Positions 56,552 through 64,000 of a stretch of DNA of 64,000 bases are shown here, one piece after another; within the stretch, counting starts at the first letter, position 1; each line of letters starts with the position of its first letter. The stretch spans positions 1 through 64,000 of the forward strand of contig JAXLZL010000003.1 of the NCBI GenBank assembly GCA_046350895.1. The letters are read 5' to 3'. Position numbers and translations under genes: made by a program. The notes beneath the pieces were generated by a model. That model was not told where the DNA came from. It worked only from the letters and a program-made list of their open reading frames with translations, and ran no database searches. Source of the DNA: HK-STAS-PATE-2 sp046350895 (GTDB taxonomy: Bacteria; Patescibacteriota; Patescibacteriia; 2-12-FULL-60-25).

Positions 56552-56598
56552 GGGAGACGGAGCGAGAAGCGTGCCGTGCGGGCGGCCTCTCCGGTCCC
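56552..56598 (-). other. Candidate structured leader between nusG and rplK
   Basis: In the 110-nt nusG-rplK gap, the GGGA/TCCC and CCGGAG/CTCCG-type arms (56552-56562 and 56588-56598) can fold into a hairpin with a GC-rich loop. It could be an L1-type autoregulatory leader or a terminator-like stem without a T run; only folding and comparison could tell. Confidence 0.35.
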
Positions 56599-56612
56599 AA
56601 AAGTGGATTGCT

Positions 56613-57164
56613 TTATATCTTTTTCATCTGGGAGAAGTCAAGTTCGAGCGGAGTTTCGCGTCCGAACATGCTTACCAAGACTTTTGCCTTACCGCGGGTG
56701 GCGTCGATCTCGTTGATCTTGCCTTCGAAGCCCTTGAATGGGCCATCGCCGATTTTGACAGCCATGCCTACCTGAAGATCGATGGTGACCTCCGGTTCAG
56801 AGGTCGTCGCTTCGGCGCGCTTCAAGAGGGCGTCGACCTCGGCCTGCGAGAGCGGGGATGGGGTATTGCCCATGCCGATGAAGCCGGTGACGTTTGGCGT
56901 ATTGCGCACGACGTACCATGAGTCATCGGTCACGATCATGTCGACGAGCACATAGCCCGGATAGACCTTCTCTTCAATGACGCGACGCTTGCCGTTTTTG
57001 ATCTTCACCTTCTTCTCTTTTGGGACGATGACGTTGAAGATGAATTCTTTCATGCCGAGGGCTTCGATGCGCTGCATCAAGCTATCGGCGACATTCTCTT
57101 CATAGCCAGAGTAGGTGTGGACGGCGTACCAACGGCGGCCGTAAGAGGCTGTTTGCTTTGCCAT
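56613..57164 (-). CDS. nusG: Transcription termination/antitermination factor NusG
   Basis: The 183-aa protein has the NGN domain (YAVHTYSGYEENVADSL, FNVIVPKEKK, YPGYVLVDMIVTDDSWYVVR, TPNVTGFIG) and a C-terminal KOW (VGMAVKIGDGPFKGFEGKIN). It binds RNA polymerase and couples with Rho or ribosomes. Order secE-nusG-rplK is conserved. Confidence 0.96.
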   Translation of the reverse strand: MAKQTASYGRRWYAVHTYSGYEENVADSLMQRIEALGMKEFIFNVIVPKEKKVKIKNGKRRVIEEKVYPGYVLVDMIVTDDSWYVVRNTPNVTGFIGMGNTPSPLSQAEVDALLKRAEATTSEPEVTIDLQVGMAVKIGDGPFKGFEGKINEIDATRGKAKVLVSMFGRETPLELDFSQMKKI

Positions 57165-57186
57165 AGTGTTTTAGAAAAAAAGTGCG

Positions 57187-57486
57187 TTATTTGGTAGCCG
57201 GCGTGGTCGAGACTTGGACGTCGTTGACCTTGAGATTGTCCACGGGGATCTCTTGGGTCTGGGTTTGGGTAGCCGCAGGGGTGACACCGCGCTTCTGAAG
57301 GATGAAGTCCGTTGCCTTGGTGAGGCCGAAGTCGATGCCGGCGAAGAAGAGTGCCATGACGACCGCGACAGCGACCACCATGATCGAGTAGCGGATCACG
57401 TCTTTTTGGGTAGGCCAGGTCACTTTTTGAAGCTCAGCCTTTGAGGCGGAGATGTAGTTCAAGAGGGGGCGGATAGGGTTTTTCAT
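57187..57486 (-). CDS. secE: Preprotein translocase subunit SecE
   Basis: The 99-aa protein has a short N-terminus with an amphipathic helix (LNYISASKAELQKVTWPTQK, the conserved V-W-P-T motif) and one TM helix (YSIMVVAVAVVMALFFAGID). The C-terminal tail of about 40 residues (Gln/Thr-rich) is longer than usual. Confidence 0.93.
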   Translation of the reverse strand: MKNPIRPLLNYISASKAELQKVTWPTQKDVIRYSIMVVAVAVVMALFFAGIDFGLTKATDFILQKRGVTPAATQTQTQEIPVDNLKVNDVQVSTTPATK

Positions 57487-57611
57487 AAAGCGTGTTTTTT
57501 AAAAGCCCGCGCAGGGCGGACCAATGGCCGTAGGATAGCAAAAAGCGCGGGATTTGTCCAATATCGGGCCTTGGGCTAGTCTGGCTGCAGATTCGTACCT
57601 TGGAGGCAGGC

Positions 57612-58247
57612 ATGACGAGCGTCGATTGGCACAAAGAAATCGAAGATGCGAAGGCGTTGCTCACAGGGCATTTTGTCCTCGCTTCAAAAAAGCACAGCGC
57701 CAACTATCTCAATAAGGTCGCCCTCTTTTTGCGGCCAAAGCGTACCCATGCCATGGGTATGGGCATGGCCAATGATTTTCTCGCAAGCGGTATCCAGACC
57801 GTGGTCGCGCCCGAGTTGGGCGCCATCCCGCTAGGTGACCATACCGCCTACTGGCTCGATATGTTGGCTAACCAGCCCGTCGATTCGGTCATTGCCGAGA
57901 AGAAGCAAGACGACCGCAAGGACTTCGTCTTCAGCCGCGGCTACGACGAATTCGTGCGTGGCCGCCGCGTGCTGATCGTCGAAGACGTGCTCACGACGGG
58001 TGGCAGCGTTCGCAAGGTCGTCGATCTCGTTCGTGCGACCGGTGGCGAGGTCGTCGGTGTCGCCGCGCTTTGCAATCGAGGCGGCGTCACGGCCGAGACG
58101 CTGGGTGCGCCGGTTTTGCGCCAGCTCATCACGCTCACGCTCGATTCGTGGGAGGAGGCTGACTGCCCGCTCTGCCGCGAAGGTGTGCCGATCAATACCA
58201 ATGTCGGCAAGGGTGCAGAATATCTGGCAAAGAAACAGGCGGGCTGA
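57612..58247 (+). CDS. Orotate phosphoribosyltransferase-like protein
   Basis: ATG 57612 is set by GGAGG at 57602-57606. The 211-aa protein has the PRPP-binding loop RRVLIVEDVLTTGGSVRKVV (phosphoribosyltransferase DD/VEDVLTTGG motif), APELGAIPLGDHTAYW and a C-terminal DCPLCREGVPINTN Cys pair. It would join orotate (or another base) to PRPP; no other UMP genes lie nearby. It is also SD-driven and GC-rich, as is the thyA module. Confidence 0.85.
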   Translation: MTSVDWHKEIEDAKALLTGHFVLASKKHSANYLNKVALFLRPKRTHAMGMGMANDFLASGIQTVVAPELGAIPLGDHTAYWLDMLANQPVDSVIAEKKQDDRKDFVFSRGYDEFVRGRRVLIVEDVLTTGGSVRKVVDLVRATGGEVVGVAALCNRGGVTAETLGAPVLRQLITLTLDSWEEADCPLCREGVPINTNVGKGAEYLAKKQAG

Positions 58248-58266
58248 TACCGCCACTAATGAGATC

Positions 58267-58298
58267 AAAACCCCGCACCGTCTGGTGCAGGGTTTTTT
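58267..58298. terminator. Terminator after the phosphoribosyltransferase gene
   Basis: AAAACCCCGCACC pairs with GGTGCAGGGTTTT, with T run. Confidence 0.9.
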
Positions 58299-58422
58299 GG
58301 TGGTCGGGCGGTACCTCTTGACAATATCCCCAGTTTTCTTGCGTCTTCTGAACAGTGCGTTCATAATGCCCTTACAAACCCGACTTTTTCTTACTCATAA
58401 CATCGGGTTGACCAATGCCACT

Positions 58423-58704
58423 ATGGCTAAAATGACCAAGTCCCAGATCATGTCCGAACTCGCTGCCAAGACCGGCCTCAGCAAGAAGGACACGACCATG
58501 TTCGTCGAAACCCTCGTAAACATGGCTTTGAGCCAGGTTAAGAAGAACGGTGAATTCGTTCTCCCTGGTATCGGCAAATTGGTAAAGGTTAAGCGCCCAG
58601 CTCGCGTTGGCCGCAACCCAGCCACGGGTGAATCGATCAAGATCCCTGCAAAGACGGTTGTGAAGTTCCGCGTTGCTAAGGCAGCTAAGGACGCCGTTCT
58701 CTAA
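58423..58704 (+). CDS. hup: HU/IHF-family DNA-binding protein
   Basis: ATG 58423 (MAKMTKSQIMSELAAKTGLS) is chosen over the longer frame. The 93-aa protein has the HU pattern: KKDTTMFVETLVNMALSQVK, GEFVLPGIGKLVKVKRPAR, GRNPATGESIKIPAKTVVKF. It binds and bends DNA non-specifically in the nucleoid. Confidence 0.95.
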   Translation: MAKMTKSQIMSELAAKTGLSKKDTTMFVETLVNMALSQVKKNGEFVLPGIGKLVKVKRPARVGRNPATGESIKIPAKTVVKFRVAKAAKDAVL

Positions 58705-58712
58705 GCTTTCTC

Positions 58713-58745
58713 AAAACTCCCTAGCCTATGGCTGGGGAGTTTTGT
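58713..58745 (+). terminator. Terminator of hup
   Basis: AAAACTCCC pairs with GGGGAGTTTT, with an inner AGC/GCT stem and a T-rich tail. Confidence 0.85.
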
Positions 58746-58767
58746 ATTTGGGCGAGAGCATGATGTA

Positions 58768-59241
58768 ATGACGGATATGGCCAAGCCGACCGTGCGCGTG
58801 ACTGCCAAGCTTTTTTCACTCGGAGGTGTGATGTTGTTCGGGATCCTGCTTTTGTTGCTCGGCGTTTTGGTCGGTTCATTGTCGTTTGCGACCTATGCAC
58901 TGGCGGCGCATCTGGTGCTTTTGGTATTTGTTGTCGTTTTCAGCGTTTATCTTTTTGATGCCTGTAGTGAGCAGTTGGTTTTGGACGGGGATTGGTTGAA
59001 GCTTTCTTCACGCCTGCGCAAGCCGGTATCGGTTGATTTGAGCCAGGTCTGTGATGTCTTTATCGTGCATGAAGGTTTGAATGACGAGCGTGGCATTATT
59101 CGCATACGTTTTACCGATGAGAATGGGCAGGTGCAGTTTTTTGCCCTGGGCCCGTGTTGGCGCCGCCATGAGGTTGAAGGTTTATTTCGCTTGGTCGAAT
59201 CCACTCAAAAGAGTTGCAAACTCGTTGAACAGGTGCGCTAA
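58768..59241 (+). CDS. Two-helix membrane protein with cytoplasmic domain
   Basis: The 157-aa protein has two TM helices (LFSLGGVMLFGILLLLLGVL and HLVLLVFVVVFSVYLF), then a PH-like beta domain with WLKLSSRLRKPVSVDLSQV and GIIRIRFTDENGQVQFF. No family name can be given. Its stop is 25 nt before the LOG-family gene. Confidence 0.7.
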   Translation: MTDMAKPTVRVTAKLFSLGGVMLFGILLLLLGVLVGSLSFATYALAAHLVLLVFVVVFSVYLFDACSEQLVLDGDWLKLSSRLRKPVSVDLSQVCDVFIVHEGLNDERGIIRIRFTDENGQVQFFALGPCWRRHEVEGLFRLVESTQKSCKLVEQVR

Positions 59242-59265
59242 AAGCGCCTGTGGTATGATGTCTTC

Positions 59266-60114
59266 ATGTCGAAGACGAAGCGCAATCCGTTCGCCGCAAA
59301 AAAAGGCGCAACCAAAAAGAGCCGCACCAAGGTCCCTAAACGTGTAGGACCTGAACAGGGTGATTTACCAAAGCCCCAGTGGGAACCAAGCTGGACCGGC
59401 AAAAGTTTTTCAGCTGAGCGTTTTAAGCATTGGGTGATCGGCAGCGACAACCGCTGTTTGCCGGCCTCGCAAGACGAGTTCACGGACAATATCAATTGGC
59501 GAATCTTACGCATCATGTCCGAGTTTGTTGAAGGCTTCGAATTTCTCTCGAAGTTTTCAAATGAAGTAACGGTTTTTGGCAGTGCTAGATCAAATGAAAA
59601 AGATCCTTACTACCAAATCGCGCGCAAATTCGGCAAACTCTGTGGCAAAAACGGTTTCACTATTATTACGGGAGGCGGTCCGGGCATGATGGAGGCGGCC
59701 AACCGCGGTGCCTTTGAGGTAAATGGCCAGTCGATCGGGCTCACCATCCAGTTACCGATGGAGCAGCGCACCAATCCTTATATCCAACAGTCAAAAGACT
59801 TTCACTACTTCTTCACGCGCAAGGTGATGTTGTCGGCATCCGCCCAAGCTTATGTCTTCATGCCGGGCGGGTTTGGCACCATGGACGAATTGTTCGAGAT
59901 GGTGACCTTGATTCAAACGGGCAAGATGTCAGATCAGATACCGGTCATCCTGATTGGCAAAGAGTTCTGGAAGCCAATGCTGAAGTGGATAGAAAAGACG
60001 ATGTGTCAGCAATATAAAGCCATCGGCAAAGAAGATCTCAAGATCTTTCAATTGGTCGACACGGCCGAAGAAGCCTTTGCCATCATCCAAAAAACCACAG
60101 ACAGAAAACTCTAG
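59266..60114 (+). CDS. LOG-family (cytokinin riboside 5'-monophosphate phosphoribohydrolase-like) protein
   Basis: The 282-aa protein carries VTVFGSARSNEKDPYYQIAR, ITGGGPGMMEAANRGAFE and FMPGGFGTMDELFEMVTLIQ (PGGxGTxxE, the LOG nucleotide/sugar-binding motif). Such proteins split nucleoside monophosphates to base and ribose phosphate, or are misnamed lysine decarboxylases. The N-terminal basic tail of about 40 residues is extra. TATGAT 6 nt before the ATG suggests leaderless transcription. Confidence 0.9.
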   Translation: MSKTKRNPFAAKKGATKKSRTKVPKRVGPEQGDLPKPQWEPSWTGKSFSAERFKHWVIGSDNRCLPASQDEFTDNINWRILRIMSEFVEGFEFLSKFSNEVTVFGSARSNEKDPYYQIARKFGKLCGKNGFTIITGGGPGMMEAANRGAFEVNGQSIGLTIQLPMEQRTNPYIQQSKDFHYFFTRKVMLSASAQAYVFMPGGFGTMDELFEMVTLIQTGKMSDQIPVILIGKEFWKPMLKWIEKTMCQQYKAIGKEDLKIFQLVDTAEEAFAIIQKTTDRKL

Positions 60115-60119
60115 CAAAA

Positions 60120-60150
60120 CAAAAACTCTCAGCTTGGCTGAGAGTTTTTT
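60120..60150. terminator. Bidirectional terminator between LOG and rpmB
   Basis: AAAACTCTCAGC pairs with GCTGAGAGTTTT, T run both sides. Confidence 0.9.
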
Positions 60151-60154
60151 GACC

Positions 60155-60406
60155 TTACGCTTTTTTTGCGAGAAGAGCGGCTTTTTTGGCGGCCTTCTTT
60201 TGGCGTTTGGTTGGGATTTCGCCGTGGGCCTTGGCAACGATGCGCTTGATGGTGCGGAGCGTGCTGGTAGCAACGCGAACACGGCGTCCGTTGATGCGGA
60301 GGGTCTGGAGATTCACTTTTTGGGTGCGGCGGGTTGCGATGTTCGAGTGGCTGCGGGAGTTCACAGACTTCGGACCTTTGCCGGAGATAGCGCAAATACG
60401 TGACAT
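60155..60406 (-). CDS. rpmB: Ribosomal protein L28
   Basis: ATG 60406 (MSRICAISGKGPKSVNSRSH) is the family start; the frame extends upstream. The 83-aa protein has a Cys near the N-terminus, SHSNIATRRTQKVNLQ and a Lys/Ala-rich tail (RQKKAAKKAALLAKKA). A 50S subunit protein. Confidence 0.92.
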   Translation of the reverse strand: MSRICAISGKGPKSVNSRSHSNIATRRTQKVNLQTLRINGRRVRVATSTLRTIKRIVAKAHGEIPTKRQKKAAKKAALLAKKA

Positions 60407-60474
60407 AGATGGGCCGGATCTTAGCCAAATCTTTTCTGTTTGGCAAGAGGGTGGCTCCATGAGACAATGGGGAT

Positions 60475-61119
60475 ATGAGTCTATTGTCCTTATTGTTTGA
60501 GCAGCCCTTGCTGTTTCTGGTTCTTTTGGCTGGTTTTTTGCTAGCTTTGTCGTTTCATGAGATGTCCCATGCTTGGGCAGCCCGTACCCTGGGTGACCAT
60601 ACCGCCGAAGAGCAGGGGAGGCTGACCATCAACCCCTTGGCTCATATCGACCCGATGGGGCTTTTGCTCCTATTAGTGGCGGGTTTTGGGTATGCCAAGC
60701 CCGTGCCTTATAACCCTTACCGACTTAAAGATGCCAAGTGGGGACCTATTCTCATTGCCTTGGCGGGTCCTGCCAGTAATTTATTACTAGGTATTATTGC
60801 GATTGGTCTCTATGGATTTTTGGTGACCAAGCTTGGAACTAGTAATTTATTAGTCATTGCGTTGTGGTTTTTGGGCAAGGTAAACATCGCCTTAGCATTG
60901 TTTAATGTCGTGCCGCTGCCACCATTGGATGGGTCCAAGATCTTGCTACATGTCCTTGACCGTCCACAGACCAGGTCGGCCCACCGTTGGTTTGAGCAGA
61001 ATGGCCCCTATCTCTTGCTTTTGGCTATCGTTATCGATATTTCTGGCCTTATACCGGTTTTTTCGTGGATCCCGACCCTTTCTAACCAGATTTTTAAGGC
61101 GATCTTAGGCTGGTTCTGA
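60475..61119 (+). CDS. Site-2 protease family (M50) membrane metalloprotease
   Basis: The 214-aa protein has HEMSH (HExxH zinc motif) in LALSFHEMSHAWAARTLGD, NPLAHIDPMG and VPLPPLDGSKILLH (the NxxPxxDG-type Asp), with about five TM helices. It resembles the short YwhC/FtsH-associated M50 subgroup. Site-2 proteases cleave membrane substrates; the substrate here is unknown. Confidence 0.92.
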   Translation: MSLLSLLFEQPLLFLVLLAGFLLALSFHEMSHAWAARTLGDHTAEEQGRLTINPLAHIDPMGLLLLLVAGFGYAKPVPYNPYRLKDAKWGPILIALAGPASNLLLGIIAIGLYGFLVTKLGTSNLLVIALWFLGKVNIALALFNVVPLPPLDGSKILLHVLDRPQTRSAHRWFEQNGPYLLLLAIVIDISGLIPVFSWIPTLSNQIFKAILGWF

Positions 61120-61137
61120 TCCGTCCCAGTAAAAACC

Positions 61138-61166
61138 TTGACGGCTGCCAAGAAAGGCGCTAGATT
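61138..61166 (+). promoter_or_regulatory. Promoter of the rpsL-rpsG-fusA operon
   Basis: TTGACG (61138-61143), 17-nt spacer, TAGATT (61161-61166), 46 nt upstream of rpsL. Confidence 0.75.
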
Positions 61167-61211
61167 ACGCGCACATTTTCGTCTTTTTATACGGACGAGC
61201 TAATATCCGAC

Positions 61212-61643
61212 ATGCCTACAGTAAACCAGCTGATCCGCCGCCCTCGAAAGGCTGTGAAGATCAAGTCCAAGAGTCCAGCGCTCCAGTACGCTATGGACAC
61301 GCTTCACCGTAAGCGCACCGAACTCCGCAAGGGTTCTGGTTTTAAGCGCGGTGTTTGCACCAAGGTCACGACCATGACTCCGAAAAAGCCAAACTCGGCT
61401 ATTCGTAAGATTGCCCGTGTCCGCCTTTCAAACGGCACTGAAGTAACGGCTTATATCCCAGGTGAAGGCCATAACCTCCAGGAGCACTCCATCGTGATGA
61501 TCCGTGGTGGCCGTGTAAAAGATCTTCCTGGTGTTCGTTACCACATCGTTCGCGGTGTCTACGATACTCAGGGTGTTGCTAACCGTCGCGGCTCACGCTC
61601 GCTCTACGGTGCACGTAAGCCTAAAGATGCAGCTAAGAAATAA
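61212..61643 (+). CDS. rpsL: Ribosomal protein S12
   Basis: The 143-aa protein has MPTVNQLIRRPRKAVKIKSK, GVCTKVTTMTPKKPNSAIRK, EGHNLQEHSIVMIRGGRVKD and RYHIVRGVYDT. It includes the K-P-N-S loop near the decoding site where streptomycin resistance maps. The str operon order rpsL-rpsG-fusA is conserved. Confidence 0.98.
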   Translation: MPTVNQLIRRPRKAVKIKSKSPALQYAMDTLHRKRTELRKGSGFKRGVCTKVTTMTPKKPNSAIRKIARVRLSNGTEVTAYIPGEGHNLQEHSIVMIRGGRVKDLPGVRYHIVRGVYDTQGVANRRGSRSLYGARKPKDAAKK

Positions 61644-61654
61644 TCACTTGAACT

Positions 61655-62122
61655 ATGCGAGGTAAAAAAGCTCCAAAGCGCGATGTCGCTGCAGACCCGA
61701 AGTTCGGCAACCAAACGGTTGCGAAGCTCATCAACTACGTGATGTATTCGGGCAAAAAATCCATCGCTCAAGGCATTGTTTACAAAGCCCTTGAAGAGAT
61801 CGAAGAAAAAACGAAGAAGCCTGCGATGGAAATCTTCGAAGAAGCCATGAAAAACGTTTCACCGCTTCTCGAAGTCAAATCCAAGCGCGTCGGTGGCGCG
61901 AACTACCAAGTTCCGCTCCAGGTACGTGCTGAACGCCGCACCCAGCTTGCCTTCCGCTGGATCCTTGCTGCCGCTCGCGGCCGCAAAGGCAAAGCAATGT
62001 CCGAAAAGCTCGCCTTCGAGATCATGGAAGCCGCTCAAAACCAGGGCGACGCCGTCAAGAAGAAGCTCGACGTACAGCGCATGGCAGAAGCCAACCGCGC
62101 CTTCGCACACTTCGCGAAATAG
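61655..62122 (+). CDS. rpsG: Ribosomal protein S7
   Basis: The 155-aa protein has MRGKKAPKRDVAADPKFGNQ, KLINYVMYSGKKSIAQGIVY, VKSKRVGGANYQVPLQV and AFRWILAAARGRKGKAMSEK. S7 nucleates the 30S head. The gap to rpsL is 11 nt. Confidence 0.98.
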   Translation: MRGKKAPKRDVAADPKFGNQTVAKLINYVMYSGKKSIAQGIVYKALEEIEEKTKKPAMEIFEEAMKNVSPLLEVKSKRVGGANYQVPLQVRAERRTQLAFRWILAAARGRKGKAMSEKLAFEIMEAAQNQGDAVKKKLDVQRMAEANRAFAHFAK

Positions 62123-62236
62123 CACATCACCCGTGGATCGCGGAGGGCTGAATAGGCTCCCTGTGGTCCGCGGTTTTGTATAAAATCATTTCTCCCTTTA
62201 TCCTAACGTTCTTCACTCTTACTTCATCCACTCCTT

Positions 62237-64000
62237 ATGCCTCGCGAATATTCGCTTAAAGATACCCGTAACTTTGGTATCATCGCCCACATCGACGCCG
62301 GTAAAACGACCGTTTCTGAACGTGTGCTTTTTTATACCGGTCGCAAACACAAAATCGGTGAAGTTCACGAGGGTGAAGCAACCATGGACTGGATGGAGCA
62401 GGAACGTGAACGTGGTATTACCATCACGGCAGCTGCCACCACGTGTTTTTGGAAGGGTACCCGCATGAATCTTATCGATACTCCTGGCCACGTTGACTTC
62501 ACCATTGAAGTTCAGCGCTCGCTTCGCGTGCTCGACGGTGCCGTTACCGTTTTCGATGGTGTTGCCGGCGTAGAGCCTCAGTCTGAAACCGTTTGGCGCC
62601 AAGCTGACAAGCACAATGTTCCTCGCATCTGTTTTGTAAACAAGCTCGACCGCACCGGTGCTGACTTTTATAAGGACGTTGACTCGATCCACGAGAAGCT
62701 CACCAAGCGCGCTTACCCAGTGCAGCTCCCAATCGGTATCGAAGGCAACTTCAACGCCATCATCGATCTTATCGACATGAAGGCCGAGTTCTACCTCGAT
62801 GAAATGGGCCAAAAGATCGAAACCCGCGAAGTGCCTGCTGAATATCTTGAAAAAGCAAAAGAATACCGTGCCAAGCTTGTTGAAGCGATTGCTGAAACCG
62901 ATGAGACCTTGATGAACAAGTACCTCGCCGGTGAAGAAATCTCAGTCGACGAACTTAAGGCCGGTCTTCGCAAGGCGACCATCACCAACCAGATTTACCC
63001 AGTTCTTTGCGGCTCTGCCCTTAAGAACAAGGGTGTTCAGTTCTTGTTGGATGCTATCGTTGCTTACCTCCCATCGCCGATCGACGTCCCTGCAACGAAA
63101 GCGCATGACGTCGATGATGAAAGCAAAGAAATCGAAGTACACGCTTCGGATGACGAACCGTTTGCCGCTCTTGCCTTTAAGGTCATGACGGATCCATTCG
63201 TCGGTAAGCTTATTTTCTTCCGCGTGTACTCGGGTAAACTCACGTCGGGTTCATACGTCGTGAACGCCAAGTCCGGCGAACGCGAACGCATCTCGCGTAT
63301 CGTGCGCATGCACTCGAATGAACGTGAAGAAGTAAGCGAAGTGTTTGCTGGTGATATTGCCGCAGCCGTAGGTCTTAAGTCGACCTTCACTGGTGATACG
63401 CTTTATGAAGAAAAGCGCCCACTCGTTCTCGAATCCATCGTGATCCCTGAACCTGTTATCTCGATTGCCATTGAGCCAAAAACCAAAGGCGACCAAGAAA
63501 AGATGGGTGTTGCTCTCTCGAAGCTCGCTGAAGAAGATCCTTCCTTCCGCGTTCGTACCGATGAAGAAACGCTCCAGACCATCATCATGGGTATGGGTGA
63601 GCTTCACCTTGAAATCATCGTTGATCGCATGAAACGCGAGTTCAAAGTTGATGCCACGGTCGGTGCTCCTCAGGTTTCGTACCGTGAAGCAATCCGTACC
63701 GCCGTCAAAGACGTTGAAGGCAAGTACGTTCGCCAGTCGGGTGGTCGTGGTCAATACGGTCACTGTGTGATCAACCTCGAACCAAACGAACCGGGTAAGG
63801 GCTACGAATTCGTTGACGAAGTTAAGGGTGGCGCGATCCCTCGCGAATTTATCCAGCCAATCAACAAGGGTATCGCTGAAGCGGTTCAGCGCGGTGTTAT
63901 CGCAGGCTTCCCTGTGCTCGACGTTAAAGTCACGCTCACGGACGGTTCATACCACGATGTCGACTCGTCTGAAGCAGCCTTTAAAGTCGCGGGTTCGCTC
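62237..64000 (+). CDS. fusA: Elongation factor G (C-terminus beyond window)
   Basis: ATG 62237 (MPREYSLKDTRNFGIIAHID) begins a frame open to the window end (588 codons visible of about 700). G1 AHIDAGKTT, G2 RERGITITAAAT, G3 DTPGHVDFT, G4 NKLDRTGADF and G5 CGSALKNKG are present, then domains II-IV (GRGQYGHCVINLEP). EF-G translocates tRNA and mRNA on the ribosome with GTP. Confidence 0.97.
   Translation, partial: MPREYSLKDTRNFGIIAHIDAGKTTVSERVLFYTGRKHKIGEVHEGEATMDWMEQERERGITITAAATTCFWKGTRMNLIDTPGHVDFTIEVQRSLRVLDGAVTVFDGVAGVEPQSETVWRQADKHNVPRICFVNKLDRTGADFYKDVDSIHEKLTKRAYPVQLPIGIEGNFNAIIDLIDMKAEFYLDEMGQKIETREVPAEYLEKAKEYRAKLVEAIAETDETLMNKYLAGEEISVDELKAGLRKATITNQIYPVLCGSALKNKGVQFLLDAIVAYLPSPIDVPATKAHDVDDESKEIEVHASDDEPFAALAFKVMTDPFVGKLIFFRVYSGKLTSGSYVVNAKSGERERISRIVRMHSNEREEVSEVFAGDIAAAVGLKSTFTGDTLYEEKRPLVLESIVIPEPVISIAIEPKTKGDQEKMGVALSKLAEEDPSFRVRTDEETLQTIIMGMGELHLEIIVDRMKREFKVDATVGAPQVSYREAIRTAVKDVEGKYVRQSGGRGQYGHCVINLEPNEPGKGYEFVDEVKGGAIPREFIQPINKGIAEAVQRGVIAGFPVLDVKVTLTDGSYHDVDSSEAAFKVAGSL

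Noticed and set aside
58318..58323. TTGACA upstream of hup as its promoter
   Set aside because: No -10 box at the right distance; left unannotated.
824..64000. UGA recoded as Gly (as in some candidate phyla)
   Set aside because: UGA ends several clearly complete genes (for example dedA, yvcK and the recombinase) and is not found inside conserved frames.

Overview
The window looks like a piece of a small, compact bacterial chromosome, most consistent with a member of the Candidate Phyla Radiation (Patescibacteria). This is an inference from gene content and style: genes packed with overlaps of a few bases, translation start sites that mostly lack Shine-Dalgarno (SD) sequences, a bacterial Elp3, YtxH and lamin-tail proteins, a stand-alone RRM protein, and short versions of enzymes such as MutY. 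UGA is used as a stop codon, so this is ordinary code 11. Core genes are of moderate GC; several islands have GC-rich third codon positions and strong SD sites and look acquired.

Layout. 1-31.7 kb: housekeeping genes on both strands (IMPase fragment, YvcK, pirin/MarR pair, Elp3 with a divergent Trm9-like methyltransferase, CAP protein, RuvB, DedA, tRNA-Leu, ABC exporter, aldolase and PfkB kinase, RsmE, CIRCE-controlled ClpB, RsmI, MetRS, TatD, MutY-like glycosylase, SNF2 helicase). 31.8-35.2 kb: an unusual mobile-type locus, with a GC-rich 542-aa IS110-like recombinase whose stop codon runs straight into a 1.7-kb non-coding array. 35.2-36.5 kb: pyrophosphatase and a ferredoxin reductase-like protein. 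36.5-38.6 kb: a three-gene acquired cassette, each gene behind a copy of one structured leader. 38.6-48.4 kb: lipoprotein, two tRNAs, lamin-tail and OB-like proteins, a LexA/DUF/Pol IV SOS operon, a tiny Lys-rich protein, a class III cyclase, an RRM protein and GatB. 48.5-54.1 kb: a pyrimidine deoxynucleotide module (thymidylate kinase-like, DHFR, ThyA, dCTP deaminase) with a cytochrome P450. 54.1-64 kb: translation and transcription genes (L1, L11, NusG, SecE, HU, L28, S12, S7, EF-G), with a glycosyltransferase between L11 and L1.

The most exciting system is the recombinase-plus-array locus. I count 17 internal-loop structures between 33470 and 35113. Each has a short hairpin, usually closed by a GNRA tetraloop, flanked on both sides by a variable arm of exactly 12 nt (one arm is 13), inside a conserved closing stem. 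Stems and tetraloops covary, so the array acts as RNA. The loops fall into eight closely spaced pairs plus one orphan next to the stop codon. This is the architecture expected of the two-loop bridge RNA of IS110 elements, but multiplied into an array with different guides in every unit. The recombinase appears to lack the first Asp of its DEDD site while keeping E, D, D and the likely catalytic Ser. I infer a multi-guide, RNA-directed recombination or DNA-binding system; I cannot identify the targets from this window.

Other themes: many housekeeping genes have a -10-like box only 6-9 nt before the start codon (leaderless transcripts), whereas the acquired genes have strong SD sites. Several stop codons lie inside or at the edge of the gene's own terminator hairpin.
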